43,357 nucleotides of DNA from Algoriella xinjiangensis (lineage in GTDB: Bacteria; Bacteroidota; Bacteroidia; Flavobacteriales; Weeksellaceae), in the NCBI RefSeq assembly GCF_900115015.1, contig NZ_FOUZ01000017.1:1-43357 (forward strand), read 5' to 3'. How positions within the stretch are numbered: position 1 is the first letter of the stretch; each line of letters begins with the position of its first letter. This document shows positions 17,146 to 25,866 of the stretch, piece by piece. Both the position numbers and the translations under genes were made by a program. The notes beneath the pieces were generated by a model. It had not been told where the DNA came from, made no database searches, and worked only from the letters and a program-made list of their open reading frames with translations.

Positions 17146-19293
17146 ATGCAAATATCAGAGCAAACATTAAAAGACCTAGAATTCAATGCTGTACAAAAAG
17201 AAATTGCAGCATTTGCCTATACAGAAAAAGTTGATAATTATATTTTTCAACTAAAACCATACGAAGATCATCAACTTTTGATTGAAGATTTACAAACTAC
17301 AAACGAGATTTTATCAAGTATTGAAGGTGGAAATCAAATTCCTTTTTCAGAATATTATATTTTAGATGAAAATCTGGGACGATTAGAAATTGAAAATTAC
17401 TATTTGCCTGCAGAAGAATTTTTCAAGATTAAAGCGAACACTTTGCAAGTAAAAGAAGTTTTGAAATATTTGACTGCTTTTAAAGAATATTCGCCCAATT
17501 TGTTTCAGAAAGGAGAATCAATTGTTTACGAAAAAAGTATCGTTAAATTAATCGATCAAGTTTTTAATAAATTTGGAGAAATAAAGGATGATGCAAGTCC
17601 AGAACTTAAAATTGTTCGCGATCGCTTGCGCCATTTAAACGGTCGTATTACCGAATTATTCAATAAATCTATGGCTTATCATGCAGATTATTTGGATGAT
17701 ATTAGAGAGTCTGTATTTGGAAATCGACGTGTTTTAGCTGTAAAATCTTTTCAAAGAAAACGTGTAAAAGGTCAATTTTTAGGAACTTCTAAAACGGGTT
17801 CTATTACATTTATTGAGCCAGAAAGTGTTTTAGCTCCAAGACGAGAATGGGAAGAATTAAAAGAAGAAGAAAAACATTTAATCATTCAAATTCTTTTAGA
17901 TTTAACTGCTCAAATTGCTATTTACAAACCAAATTTAGAAGAATATCAAACCTTTTTAGAATACATCGATTTTACACAAGCAAAAGCAAATTATGCCTTT
18001 CTAATCAACGGAATTTTACCTAAAATTTCAGAAAATAGAATCATCAAATTAATTGATGCTTATCATCCCGTTTTGTTTTTAAATAACAAAAGACGAGAAG
18101 AAAAAACGATTCCGCAAAGTTTAGAATTGAATGAAAAATGTAGAATCATTATTATTTCTGGACCAAATGCAGGTGGAAAATCAATCACGCTAAAAACTAT
18201 TGGTTTATTGCAAATCATGTTTCAAAGTGGTGTTTTGGTTCCGGTTAAAGAAGAAAGTCAATTTGGATTTTTTAATCAAATTTTTACAGATATTGGTGAT
18301 AATCAATCCATCGAAAACCATTTATCAACCTACAGTTATCGTCTAAAACAAATGTCTTATTTTCTGAAACAAGCAGACGATAAAACATTGTTGTTAGTGG
18401 ATGAATTTGGGACAGGTTCTGATCCTGAATTAGGTGGAGCTTTGGCTGAAGTTTTTTTTGAAGAATTTTACGAAAGAAATTCTTTTGGAGTTTTTACCAC
18501 GCATTATACCAACATAAAACTGAGCGCCGAAAGTTTACCCGAAGCTATAAATGCGTGTATGTTGTTTGATAAAAAATCGTTGGATCCGCTTTATCGCTTA
18601 GAAGTTGGACAAGCCGGAAGTTCGTTTACTTTTGAAGTTGCAGAAAAAAATAAGATTCCATTTCGTTTAATTAATCGTGCAAAAAAGAAAGTTGAAAGTG
18701 AAAAAGTTAGTTTAGATAAAACAATTTTAAAGCTTCAACAAGAAAAATTTGAAATTCAGAAAACGAAAGATCAAGTTGAAGAATTACGTGATACAAATAT
18801 TGAAAATAACGAAAAGCTAGAAATAACGAACGAAAAAATTCAACAAAAACTATACGATTTTCAGCAATTATATGATCGCGAACAAAAAACGATGATGATT
18901 GGAAAACGTATTGTTGATATGTCGGATTCATATTTGAAATCGAAAAATAAAAAGCAATTAATTGCTAATTTCTTGAAGATAATTGAAATGGAAAATTCAA
19001 AAAAAACCAAGGAAGTTCAGCAACTTAAGAAAATAGAAAAAATTGTAGAGAAAGAAGTTCAGCGCGAATTGAAAGAAAATTCTGCAACTATTTCTAAACA
19101 AAAAGAAGTAATTGTACAAAAAGAAAAAGCTGAAACAAAGAAAAAAATTGAAGCTTTGAAAGTTGGTGATCGTGTAAAAATACATGGATCTACATCGGTT
19201 GGGACAATTGATAAGATAAAAAAAGACACCGTTTTTGTAAATTATGGTTTATTTACTACTCAAATTAATGTGAATGAAGTTTATAAAATTTAG
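17146..19293 (+). CDS. mutS2: MutS2-type ATPase lacking the Smr domain
   Basis: 715 residues. The N-terminal MutS-type core/lever region is followed by the ATPase: Walker A GPNAGGKS (339-346), ...DIGDNQSIENHLSTYS, Walker B LLLVDEFGTGSDPELGG and TTHYTNIK. After this comes a long Lys/Glu-rich coiled coil (~510-665) and a small KOW-like end (LKVGDRVKIHGSTSVGTID). Canonical MutS2 proteins (~780-800 residues) finish with an Smr nuclease domain, which is absent here, as in many flavobacterial homologues. Likely roles are recombination control or ribosome rescue rather than mismatch repair. Its end overlaps the start of the next gene by 20 bp. Confidence 0.9.
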   Translation: MQISEQTLKDLEFNAVQKEIAAFAYTEKVDNYIFQLKPYEDHQLLIEDLQTTNEILSSIEGGNQIPFSEYYILDENLGRLEIENYYLPAEEFFKIKANTLQVKEVLKYLTAFKEYSPNLFQKGESIVYEKSIVKLIDQVFNKFGEIKDDASPELKIVRDRLRHLNGRITELFNKSMAYHADYLDDIRESVFGNRRVLAVKSFQRKRVKGQFLGTSKTGSITFIEPESVLAPRREWEELKEEEKHLIIQILLDLTAQIAIYKPNLEEYQTFLEYIDFTQAKANYAFLINGILPKISENRIIKLIDAYHPVLFLNNKRREEKTIPQSLELNEKCRIIIISGPNAGGKSITLKTIGLLQIMFQSGVLVPVKEESQFGFFNQIFTDIGDNQSIENHLSTYSYRLKQMSYFLKQADDKTLLLVDEFGTGSDPELGGALAEVFFEEFYERNSFGVFTTHYTNIKLSAESLPEAINACMLFDKKSLDPLYRLEVGQAGSSFTFEVAEKNKIPFRLINRAKKKVESEKVSLDKTILKLQQEKFEIQKTKDQVEELRDTNIENNEKLEITNEKIQQKLYDFQQLYDREQKTMMIGKRIVDMSDSYLKSKNKKQLIANFLKIIEMENSKKTKEVQQLKKIEKIVEKEVQRELKENSATISKQKEVIVQKEKAETKKKIEALKVGDRVKIHGSTSVGTIDKIKKDTVFVNYGLFTTQINVNEVYKI

Positions 19294-19627
19294 TTACATC
19301 CTTATTTTTTTCACACTGTTTTCTTGTGATGAATTGTATGATAATTTATTTGAGGATGACGTAAAATCGTATAGTTGTTCACTTTCTGTTACGATAAAAA
19401 GTTGGACAAAAAGCACCAATAATTGTTCTTATATTATTGATTACAATAGTTCATCGTTATTGGGAGATAAAGGTGTATTTCAAATTAGATTTAAAAATCC
19501 GAAAAATGGATACAGTAAATTTACAAATGAAGTTAGAATAGATACTGGAGAACACTCGATAAAAGTACAAATAGAAAATTGCAATAGTGCAGACGATATT
19601 GTTGAAGTCTGCTTTATTTCTTATTAA
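19274..19627 (+). CDS. Small hypothetical lipoprotein
   Basis: 117 residues with a short signal peptide and lipobox LFSCDELYD. The mature part is small and beta-rich with three further cysteines (YSCSLSV, NNCSYI, ENCNS). It overlaps the 3' end of mutS2 by 20 bp in another frame, indicating translational coupling. No family recognised. Confidence 0.72.
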   Translation: MKFIKFSYILIFFTLFSCDELYDNLFEDDVKSYSCSLSVTIKSWTKSTNNCSYIIDYNSSSLLGDKGVFQIRFKNPKNGYSKFTNEVRIDTGEHSIKVQIENCNSADDIVEVCFISY

Positions 19628-19636
19628 TAGATATTC

Positions 19637-19671
19637 AAAAAAGTCATTGTAAATTTTATAATGACTTTTTT
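19637..19671 (+). terminator. Rho-independent terminator after mutS2/lipoprotein
   Basis: Stem AAAAGTCATT / AATGACTTTT around an AT-rich loop, followed by a T-run, 10 bp after the lipoprotein stop. Confidence 0.8.
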
Positions 19672-19866
19672 ATTGGTTTTAAATAATCATCAACATAACA
19701 AATATCATTCTGAATTGGCTAAAACCTTGCTACCTTAGCTAAAGAAATAAGACAAAACAATGCCCTTTTGATTATAAATCAATACGATATAAACTCAATA
19801 AGTTTTAATAATGTATAGTTATAAAAATTATTTATAGTTTTATCTAAAATAGAAATTGAAAATCTA

Positions 19867-19896
19867 TTGACAACAGAATAAATCGGGCTAATTTTG
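19867..19896 (+). promoter_or_regulatory. Peroxiredoxin promoter
   Basis: TTG at 19867-19869 and TAATTTTG at 19889-19896 are spaced 19 bp, close to the Bacteroidota -33/-7 arrangement. The predicted leader is about 50 nt. Confidence 0.5.
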
Positions 19897-19955
19897 TACA
19901 AGAAATAAGAAGTAAAACACTTATTAAGAATTTTAAAATATAAAAAATAAATATT

Positions 19956-20582
19956 ATGTCATTAGTAGGAAAAAAAGCGCCTTTATTTACAGCGCCAGCA
20001 GTAATTGATGGAGATGAAATCGTTGAAAACTTTTCATTACCAATTGGAGAAAAAAACATCGTATTATTCTTTTACCCAAAAGATTTTACATTTGTTTGCC
20101 CAACAGAATTACACGCTTTCCAAGCTAAATTAGCTGAATTCGAAAAAAGAGATGCAATTGTAGTTGCAGCTTCTTGTGACTCTGAAGAAACTCACTTAGC
20201 GTGGTTAAACACAGCTAAAGACAATGGAGGTATCGAAGGTGTTACTTACCCAATTGTTGCAGATTTTGCTAAAACAATCGCTATGGATTATGGTGTATTG
20301 GCTGGTGAATATGTTTACAACGAAGAAAACGATTCTTTAAAATTTGAAGGAGCTCCAGTTGCTTACCGTGGAACTTTTATTATTGATAAAAATGGTGTTG
20401 TTCGTCACGAAACAATCAACGATTTACCATTAGGTCGTAATATTGATGAGTATGTACGTTTATTAGACGCTATTTTACACGTTGAAAAATATGGTGAAGT
20501 TTGTCCAGCAAACTGGGAAGAAGGAAAAGATGCAATGAACGCTACTAAAGATGGTGTTGCTTCTTATTTAGCTTCTCACTAA
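19956..20582 (+). CDS. Typical 2-Cys peroxiredoxin (AhpC/Prx1)
   Basis: 208 residues. Peroxidatic Cys48 lies in FTFVCPTELHAF and resolving Cys183 in GEVCPANWEEG. The gene encodes a full-length Prx1-type enzyme that reduces hydrogen peroxide and organic hydroperoxides and is recycled by thioredoxin. A thioredoxin-like gene follows 161 bp downstream, which fits a peroxide-detoxifying set. It has its own promoter. Confidence 0.95.
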   Translation: MSLVGKKAPLFTAPAVIDGDEIVENFSLPIGEKNIVLFFYPKDFTFVCPTELHAFQAKLAEFEKRDAIVVAASCDSEETHLAWLNTAKDNGGIEGVTYPIVADFAKTIAMDYGVLAGEYVYNEENDSLKFEGAPVAYRGTFIIDKNGVVRHETINDLPLGRNIDEYVRLLDAILHVEKYGEVCPANWEEGKDAMNATKDGVASYLASH

Positions 20583-20622
20583 AAAAATAATTTAGAGAAT
20601 CGTTGATTTTCTAAAATTTATG

Positions 20623-20708
20623 GAGGCTGTCTAAAATGATTGACAGGCGATTTTTAACGAATTCATTTTCAACACAAAATCACGAAGTTTATTCCTTAGA
20701 CAGCCTTT
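20623..20708. repeat. Inverted-repeat element with IS-like termini (possible MITE) or long-loop terminator
   Basis: GAGGCTGTCTAA (from 20623) and TTAGACAGCCT (20696-20706) are an 11-bp perfect inverted repeat (20624-20634/20696-20706) around a 61-nt core, then TTTTTT. The GAGGCTGTCT terminus resembles the ends of several insertion-sequence families in Bacteroidota. The right end can also act as a terminator for the peroxiredoxin transcript. Confidence 0.5.
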
Positions 20709-20743
20709 TTTATACCCAATTTTTAACTGAAAAAATAAATAAA

Positions 20744-21061
20744 ATGTTTGCAGAATTAGAACAAGATAACTTAGCACAAGTAGTTGCTGATAACAATATA
20801 GTAATTGTACAATATGGTGCAGGATGGTGTGGAAACTGTCGTTTAGTAAAACCAAAGTTTAAGAAATTAGCGGCTGAATACGAAGGTCAAGCAGAATTTT
20901 TATACGTTGATGCTGAGAAATTACCAGAATCAAGAAAATTAGCTGACGTTCCTAATTTACCAACATTCGCTGTTTTTAAAGGTGGGCAAAACGTAGGGCA
21001 AGTAACTGCATCTAAAATTGAAGCTGTAAAAGAATTGATCAATGAAGTTGCCAATATTTAA
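20744..21061 (+). CDS. Thioredoxin-like protein
   Basis: 105 residues from the ATG at 20744. The upstream extension of the frame runs through the inverted-repeat element and is not protein-like, so this start is preferred. Active site WCGNC (C29, C32), with the cis-Pro loop NLPTFAVF. Likely electron donor for the peroxiredoxin upstream. The DUF6952 gene overlaps its 3' end by 20 bp. Confidence 0.92.
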   Translation: MFAELEQDNLAQVVADNNIVIVQYGAGWCGNCRLVKPKFKKLAAEYEGQAEFLYVDAEKLPESRKLADVPNLPTFAVFKGGQNVGQVTASKIEAVKELINEVANI

Positions 21062-21290
21062 GAATTTAGCAAAAACTGTTTCTGTAGAAGCTATGGAAAC
21101 AGCATTAGAGGTTTTAGAAGCTTACGCTGATTCGCCTGCGGTTAAAGAGCCAGAACAAGAAGTGATTGGCGAAATGATTTCTAACATTTGTGGCGCTATT
21201 GAGATGAAACAAATGATGGACGAAGGAATGGACGAGCGTACTGCTGCAAATACATTTATGCAGCGTGTAATGGGTTCTATCGACAAATAG
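21042..21290 (+). CDS. DUF6952 family protein
   Basis: 82 residues, acidic and helical: MKLPIFKNLAKTVS, EQEVIGEMISNICGAIEM, and NTFMQRVMGSIDK. This matches the small DUF6952 family, which in Flavobacteriia sits directly behind a peroxiredoxin-thioredoxin pair. It overlaps the thioredoxin gene by 20 bp, so it is translationally coupled. Function unknown; a link to thiol redox is inferred from context only. Confidence 0.82.
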   Translation: MKLPIFKNLAKTVSVEAMETALEVLEAYADSPAVKEPEQEVIGEMISNICGAIEMKQMMDEGMDERTAANTFMQRVMGSIDK

Positions 21291-21310
21291 AAATTAGAAT
21301 TTTATATATA

Positions 21311-21338
21311 AAAAGCCAACTTTTCAGTTGGCTTTTTT
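21311..21338 (+). terminator. Bidirectional Rho-independent terminator
   Basis: Perfect 11-bp stem AAAAGCCAACT (21311-21321) / AGTTGGCTTTT (21326-21336) with loop TTTC and T-runs on both strands. It serves the redox operon and the convergent GLPGLI gene. Confidence 0.9.
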
Positions 21339-21343
21339 ATTGT

Positions 21344-22072
21344 TTAATCAATTTTTGTTTCGACTTTATTATTTTCAAATTCTTCGTATTTTTTATTTTC
21401 TTTCTCTATAATATCTTCGAATTCTTTTTGACTAACAATTTTACCTTTGGTAGGTTTTTCAATTTTAGATTTTGTATCAAGTGTAATATTTGTAGCTTGA
21501 TAAATTCGTTTAACTGACATTTTACCTCCACTCAAAATCTCTAACCTTAAAATTAAACCTGGTAAACCTGCATATTCTATTGGTCCATTTTTAATATTTA
21601 ATTTTGGTGCAAACCAAGCTTCATAAGTTGAATCTTTTTCTTTATATGTTGCTTTTTTAACTTCGTAACCTAAAATAGTAGATTTATCTTTTTGTATAAT
21701 CCAAGGCTGAATTTTTAATGAGTCTTTAATAATCAATTTAGTCCCATTATAATCCATAAAAGTTAACGAAATTTTATCTTTAAAATTTTTATAAAAATCA
21801 TTTCCTACACCACCAAAACTTATAGACATCTTTGATTGTGATTGTGAATTATCTATACGTTCAATCTTTTTATAAATCGATTCCTCATTGGTTGTAATCA
21901 ATTCATAATATTGTTTTTTATCATTACTATTCTTATATATTTCAACTTTTTTTGGATCAGTTACATTTGATAAATCAAATTCATTTCTAAATTCATATTC
22001 TACTACAACTTTCTCTTGCGCAAATAAAAGTGAACACGAAAATAACAAAGTAAATAATAATTTATTCTTCAT
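21344..22072 (-). CDS. GLPGLI family protein, copy A
   Basis: 242 residues with a signal peptide (MKNKLLFTLLFSCSLLFAQ), a beta-rich body with ILGYEVKKATY and YEAWFAPKLNI, and the name-giving AGLPGLILRLE motif at about residue 170. GLPGLI proteins are secreted or periplasmic Bacteroidota proteins of unknown function. Its start, stop region and upstream bases are nearly the same as those of the neighbouring broken copy, showing a tandem duplication. Confidence 0.9.
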   Translation of the reverse strand: MKNKLLFTLLFSCSLLFAQEKVVVEYEFRNEFDLSNVTDPKKVEIYKNSNDKKQYYELITTNEESIYKKIERIDNSQSQSKMSISFGGVGNDFYKNFKDKISLTFMDYNGTKLIIKDSLKIQPWIIQKDKSTILGYEVKKATYKEKDSTYEAWFAPKLNIKNGPIEYAGLPGLILRLEILSGGKMSVKRIYQATNITLDTKSKIEKPTKGKIVSQKEFEDIIEKENKKYEEFENNKVETKID

Positions 22073-22093
22073 ATAATTTGGGGTTTTAATTAT

Positions 22094-22855
22094 TTAATCA
22101 ATTTTTGTTTTGACTCCTTCAGAAGAAAAACTTTGTTTCATTTTCTCATTTGATTCTTCTTGCAATTTTTTAAATTCTTCTTGTGCTATTTCTTTTCCCT
22201 TCATTGGTTTTTCTTTCGTAAATTTTTTAGGATTTAGATTAGCTTTAGTTGCTTCAAAAATCAACTTCGTTTCCAACTTATTCTTTAATTGTGTTTCTGA
22301 TTTTAAAATCAATCCTGGTAAACCATTTATTTGATTTGGACCAAGATTAACCTTAATATCTGGAGCAAACCAAGCAATAATATTTTCTTTTTCCGAAATT
22401 GCTTTTATTACTTTATAATCAAGAATGGTACTCTCTTCATTTGAAATTTTCCATTCATAATCTTGAAAAGGTATATTTACAATATAATTTTCATTATCTA
22501 ATTTTACCCCTTGTTTAAATGCTTTCGACGTCTGATCTCCTACTAAAGCCTTATACTCACCACCTATAGAAATAGAAATTGCAAAATTAGAGCCTCCGTT
22601 TTCTTGACTATTGTTAATTGTTTCAATTTGAGAATAATTAGATTTTCCATTATTATATTCCAATTGATAATATTGAGTAACAAATCCTCCTAATTTCATT
22701 GATGTTCCTGGATATTTTTTTTGAATTTCAATTTCTTGTTCTCACTCTTTCTCAGGATTATTTTGATTATTTTGAGCATATTCAACTATAAATTTCTGTT
22801 GCGCAAATAAAAGGGAACTTGAAAATAACAAAGTAAATAATAATTTATTCTTCAT
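22094..22855 (-). pseudogene. GLPGLI family gene, copy B, interrupted by an in-frame TGA
   Basis: Reading from the ATG at 22855 gives a signal peptide nearly the same as copy A (MKNKLLFTLLFSSSLLFAQQ) and ~37 codons. A TGA at 22744-22742 (GAG-TGA-GAA) then stops it, and the same frame continues without further stops through NGLPGLILKSE to the natural stop at 22094. One substitution therefore breaks an otherwise intact 253-residue gene. Restart at an internal ATG (22699) would give a product without signal peptide. A sequencing error or suppression cannot be excluded. Confidence 0.85.
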
Positions 22856-22891
22856 ATAATCCGGGGTTTAATTTTTAAATATAACATTAAA

Positions 22892-23629
22892 TTATTCTTT
22901 ATCTACGCCTTGATTTTGAATCAATTCTTCTTTTTGACGAATTTCATCATCTTGTATCATTTTATTCAGTTCCGTTTTATTGATAATTTTTCCTTTTTTT
23001 AATTCATAAGGCTTCAATTTATCATTAAACTCTACAGAAGTAGCCAAAATTTCGGTTACAGGTTCTGTTTTACCATTCATATAAAACTGAACAGATAAAA
23101 CTAATCCAGGAAAATTAATGTATCTATCCGGACCAAAACGAGCTGGTAAACTTGGCGCATACCAAACTACAATAGTTGCTTTTTCTGTTTTATGTTCTGC
23201 TTTTTTAACTTCATAACCTAACAATTTTTTCGTTTCTCGGGTTAATTGATAATCATTTTTTCGCGCAATAGTATCTACCAAAATATAAGGTTTATTATTT
23301 GCCATATATTCCACATGAATTTCATTTTTATCAAAATCAAATTCTCTGTTTTGATCCCAAATTCCACCAATCATATTAATTTTAAAACTGGATTGACTAT
23401 TATCTAATTTTTCTATTTTATAATATTGACCAATTTTACCATCAATTGTTAGGTAATTTTCGACAGGCTTAGAAAAATATTTTTTCATTTCCGGACTTTG
23501 AACAATCTCTTTTCCATTTGTATCATACATTGTCGGATAAGAAACTTGCTCGTATTTTACCAATAATTTTTCTTGTCCAAAAACAGAAATTGCAGTTAAC
23601 AAGATAATAAAGAGTACGTGTTTTTTCAT
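22892..23629 (-). CDS. GLPGLI family protein, copy C
   Basis: 245 residues from the ATG at 23629, which begins a good signal peptide (MKKHVLFIILLTAISVFGQ). An in-frame ATG 60 bp further upstream is rejected because that stretch holds a terminator hairpin. The body has LLGYEVKKAEH and VVWYAPSLPARFGP; the motif reads INFPGLVLSVQ instead of GLPGLI. More distant from copies A and B than they are from each other. Function unknown. Confidence 0.87.
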   Translation of the reverse strand: MKKHVLFIILLTAISVFGQEKLLVKYEQVSYPTMYDTNGKEIVQSPEMKKYFSKPVENYLTIDGKIGQYYKIEKLDNSQSSFKINMIGGIWDQNREFDFDKNEIHVEYMANNKPYILVDTIARKNDYQLTRETKKLLGYEVKKAEHKTEKATIVVWYAPSLPARFGPDRYINFPGLVLSVQFYMNGKTEPVTEILATSVEFNDKLKPYELKKGKIINKTELNKMIQDDEIRQKEELIQNQGVDKE

Positions 23630-23657
23630 AAAATGTGATTTTGTAATAAACCTAAAT

Positions 23658-23694
23658 AAAAAATGCATATACCGAAACGATTTATGCATTTTTT
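23658..23694 (-). terminator. Rho-independent terminator after the HAD gene
   Basis: Perfect 12-bp stem AAAAAATGCATA (23658-23669) / TATGCATTTTTT (23683-23694), symmetric with T-runs on both strands. It separates the HAD gene from the GLPGLI gene start. Confidence 0.75.
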
Positions 23695-23725
23695 TATCAA
23701 AACTTTATCTTTTAATCGCTTATTG

Positions 23726-24505
23726 TTAAATTAATTCATAAAACTTTAAAGCATTCCAAATTCCATTATCATCCGCAGAAGTTGTTACGTGGTCTGCTAA
23801 TTCTTTTACATTATCTTTTGCATCGCCCATTGCTACACCAATTTTACAACCTTGTATCATGGTAATATCATTTCCACCATCACCAAAAGACATTGTTTTA
23901 CTCAAATCAAGTTGATGTTTATCTGCCATTCGCTCAATTCCTTTCATTTTATTGATTCCTTTTGGATTAATGTCTGCAAAATATTCAATCCAACGTGTAC
24001 CAATGCTATTTTTAAGTACATTTTCTATCAAATATTTTTCTTGTTCCTCATCCACAAAAAAATTCATTTGCATAATATTATCCTTTGGCAAATCTCGTGG
24101 TTCTACTACATTCGGAATTTCCATTCCAAAATAAGCAAACGATTTTTCTACACGTTCATTGATACGATTTATGCTAAATTTATTATTTGTCATGTACGAA
24201 AAAGCAAACGGATTTGTTTCATCATATTTCAATAAAGCCTCAATATCAGATGGATTGATATATTCTACATAAAAAGTTTCGCGATTTTCATCCGAACACA
24301 TTCCTCCATTATTATTGATGTAACCATCAAATCCATATTCAAAAACATGCTCAGGCATATCAACTAAATTTCGCCCAGTTGCAATGTATATTTTTTTGTT
24401 TTTTTGTTTTAAAATTTTCAACGCTTCTATCGTCGATTCACTGATTTGATGATTTTCAAAACCTTGTAAAGTTCCATCAAAATCAAAGAAAAAAGATTCT
24501 ATCAT
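23726..24505 (-). CDS. Cof-type HAD-IIB family phosphatase
   Basis: 259 residues with HAD motif I FFDFDGTLQG (D8, D10), motif II YIATGRN, the C2-type cap, the lysine region KMKGIERM and motif IV FGDGGNDITMIQ. Cof-type enzymes dephosphorylate sugar phosphates, flavin precursors or similar small molecules in the cytoplasm; the substrate here is unknown. It follows the lysine transaminase gene but is separated from it by a terminator. Confidence 0.93.
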   Translation of the reverse strand: MIESFFFDFDGTLQGFENHQISESTIEALKILKQKNKKIYIATGRNLVDMPEHVFEYGFDGYINNNGGMCSDENRETFYVEYINPSDIEALLKYDETNPFAFSYMTNNKFSINRINERVEKSFAYFGMEIPNVVEPRDLPKDNIMQMNFFVDEEQEKYLIENVLKNSIGTRWIEYFADINPKGINKMKGIERMADKHQLDLSKTMSFGDGGNDITMIQGCKIGVAMGDAKDNVKELADHVTTSADDNGIWNALKFYELI

Positions 24506-24530
24506 AATTTCTGTTTCTGTCTACAAAAGT

Positions 24531-24558
24531 AAAAAAGCAACCTCTAATTGGTTGCCTT
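24531..24558 (-). terminator. Rho-independent terminator of the lysine operon
   Basis: On the minus strand GCAACC-AATTAGA-GGTTGC followed by TTTTTT, 10 bp beyond the lysine 6-transaminase stop codon. Confidence 0.75.
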
Positions 24559-24564
24559 TCTACT

Positions 24565-25854
24565 TTATTTTAATGCTAATTTAATAATTTCTAACGCTTG
24601 ATTAACTTCTTTGAACGATAAATTGAGATGCGGTCGCAAACGAACCGATTTTTCGCCACAGGGCAGAATAATCATCTTGTTATCAAAACACTTATTAATA
24701 AACGCTGAACGATTGATATCCGAGTCAAAATCAAAGGCAATAAATAATCCTAAACCACGAACACTGTGTATTTTACTCGTGTGTTTCGCGATATCATTTA
24801 GTCTATCTATTATATATTTTCCTTTTTCTTCGGCATTATGTACTAAATTTTCTTTTTCGATTACTTCCAAAATCAATTTAAAACGCAACATATCAATGTA
24901 ATTTCCACCAAATGTAGAATTGATTCTGCTTGATTCTTTAAACACATTATTCGGAATTTGGTCAAGCTTTTCTTTGTTCGCTAAAATTCCACAAACTTGC
25001 GTTTTTTTACCAAACGAAACTACATCAGGAACTACATCAAAATGCTGAAAAGCCCACATTTTACCAGTCATTCCGATACCAGTTTGTACCTCATCAAAAA
25101 TCAATAAAATTTCTTCTTTATCACAAATTTCACGTAATTTTTTAAAGAATTCTTTTCTAAAATAATTATCTCCTCCTTCTCCTTGAATTGGCTCAATAAT
25201 AATACAAGCCACTTTATTTTTTCGCGTTGCTAAAACATTTTCTATTTGTTCTATCGCTCTTTTTTCATCATCAATTGTCTTTGATAAATTATCTTCTGTA
25301 ACGGGATAATGAATTTTTGGATTATCAATTCGAGGCCAATCAAACTTAGGAAAATACTCGTATTTACGTGGATCTTTTGTATTTGTTAACGACAATGTAT
25401 ACCCAGAACGCCCGTGAAAAGCTTGCTTGAAATGAATAACTTCGCCTGCTTCTTGTTGAATTCCTTTGGATAAATTAAGTCTTGTTTTCCAATCAAAAGC
25501 AGTTTTCAAAGCATTTTCTACAGCCAATGTTCCGCCCGAAATAAAGAATAAATATTGTAATTCTTTTGGCATTGCAACGCGCTCAAACGTATCAATTAAA
25601 TCTGCATAATCTTTGGTATAAATGTCTGACATTGCAGGTTTATTAACTGCATTTCGACCTAAAAACTCAATTTTTTCCATCAAATGTGGATGATTATAAC
25701 CAATTGCAGTTGAAGCAAACATCGAAAACATGTCTAAATACTCGTTTCCTTTGTCATCAACCACATAAGATCCATGCGATTTATCCATATCCATTACAAT
25801 TGGATAACCGTCTGCCAATATATGTTTTGCTAATCTTTCGTGTACTGTACTCAT
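24565..25854 (-). CDS. lat: L-lysine 6-transaminase
   Basis: 429 residues, class-III PLP aminotransferase. The opening VHERLAKHILADGYPIVMD and MFSMFASTAIGYNHPHL are specific to lysine epsilon-aminotransferases. Cofactor residues are visible in FDEVQTGIG and the PLP lysine in SFGKK. It transfers the epsilon-amino group of lysine to 2-oxoglutarate, giving 2-aminoadipate 6-semialdehyde. The next gene upstream (12-bp gap) encodes the dehydrogenase that oxidises this product, so they form an operon for lysine catabolism. Confidence 0.95.
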   Translation of the reverse strand: MSTVHERLAKHILADGYPIVMDMDKSHGSYVVDDKGNEYLDMFSMFASTAIGYNHPHLMEKIEFLGRNAVNKPAMSDIYTKDYADLIDTFERVAMPKELQYLFFISGGTLAVENALKTAFDWKTRLNLSKGIQQEAGEVIHFKQAFHGRSGYTLSLTNTKDPRKYEYFPKFDWPRIDNPKIHYPVTEDNLSKTIDDEKRAIEQIENVLATRKNKVACIIIEPIQGEGGDNYFRKEFFKKLREICDKEEILLIFDEVQTGIGMTGKMWAFQHFDVVPDVVSFGKKTQVCGILANKEKLDQIPNNVFKESSRINSTFGGNYIDMLRFKLILEVIEKENLVHNAEEKGKYIIDRLNDIAKHTSKIHSVRGLGLFIAFDFDSDINRSAFINKCFDNKMIILPCGEKSVRLRPHLNLSFKEVNQALEIIKLALK

Positions 25855-25866
25855 CTTTTTAAAATT

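Larger units (their letters stand above)
19628..19955. other. 328-bp intergenic region upstream of peroxiredoxin
   Basis: It holds the terminator of the lipoprotein gene, a short ATCATTCTGAA motif near 19704 (also near 30498) and the peroxiredoxin promoter at its right end. No open frame with gene-like features was seen. Confidence 0.5.

Noticed and set aside
17146-19293. Classical mismatch-repair MutS
   Set aside because: There is no mismatch-recognition domain, the long coiled coil follows the ATPase, and the layout is that of MutS2.
20636-20743. N-terminal extension of the thioredoxin frame from an ATG at 20636
   Set aside because: The extension is translated from the inverted-repeat element and does not resemble thioredoxin; the ATG at 20744 gives a normal 105-residue protein.
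23630-23689. Upstream start for GLPGLI copy C
   Set aside because: The added residues spoil the signal peptide and cover a perfect terminator hairpin.
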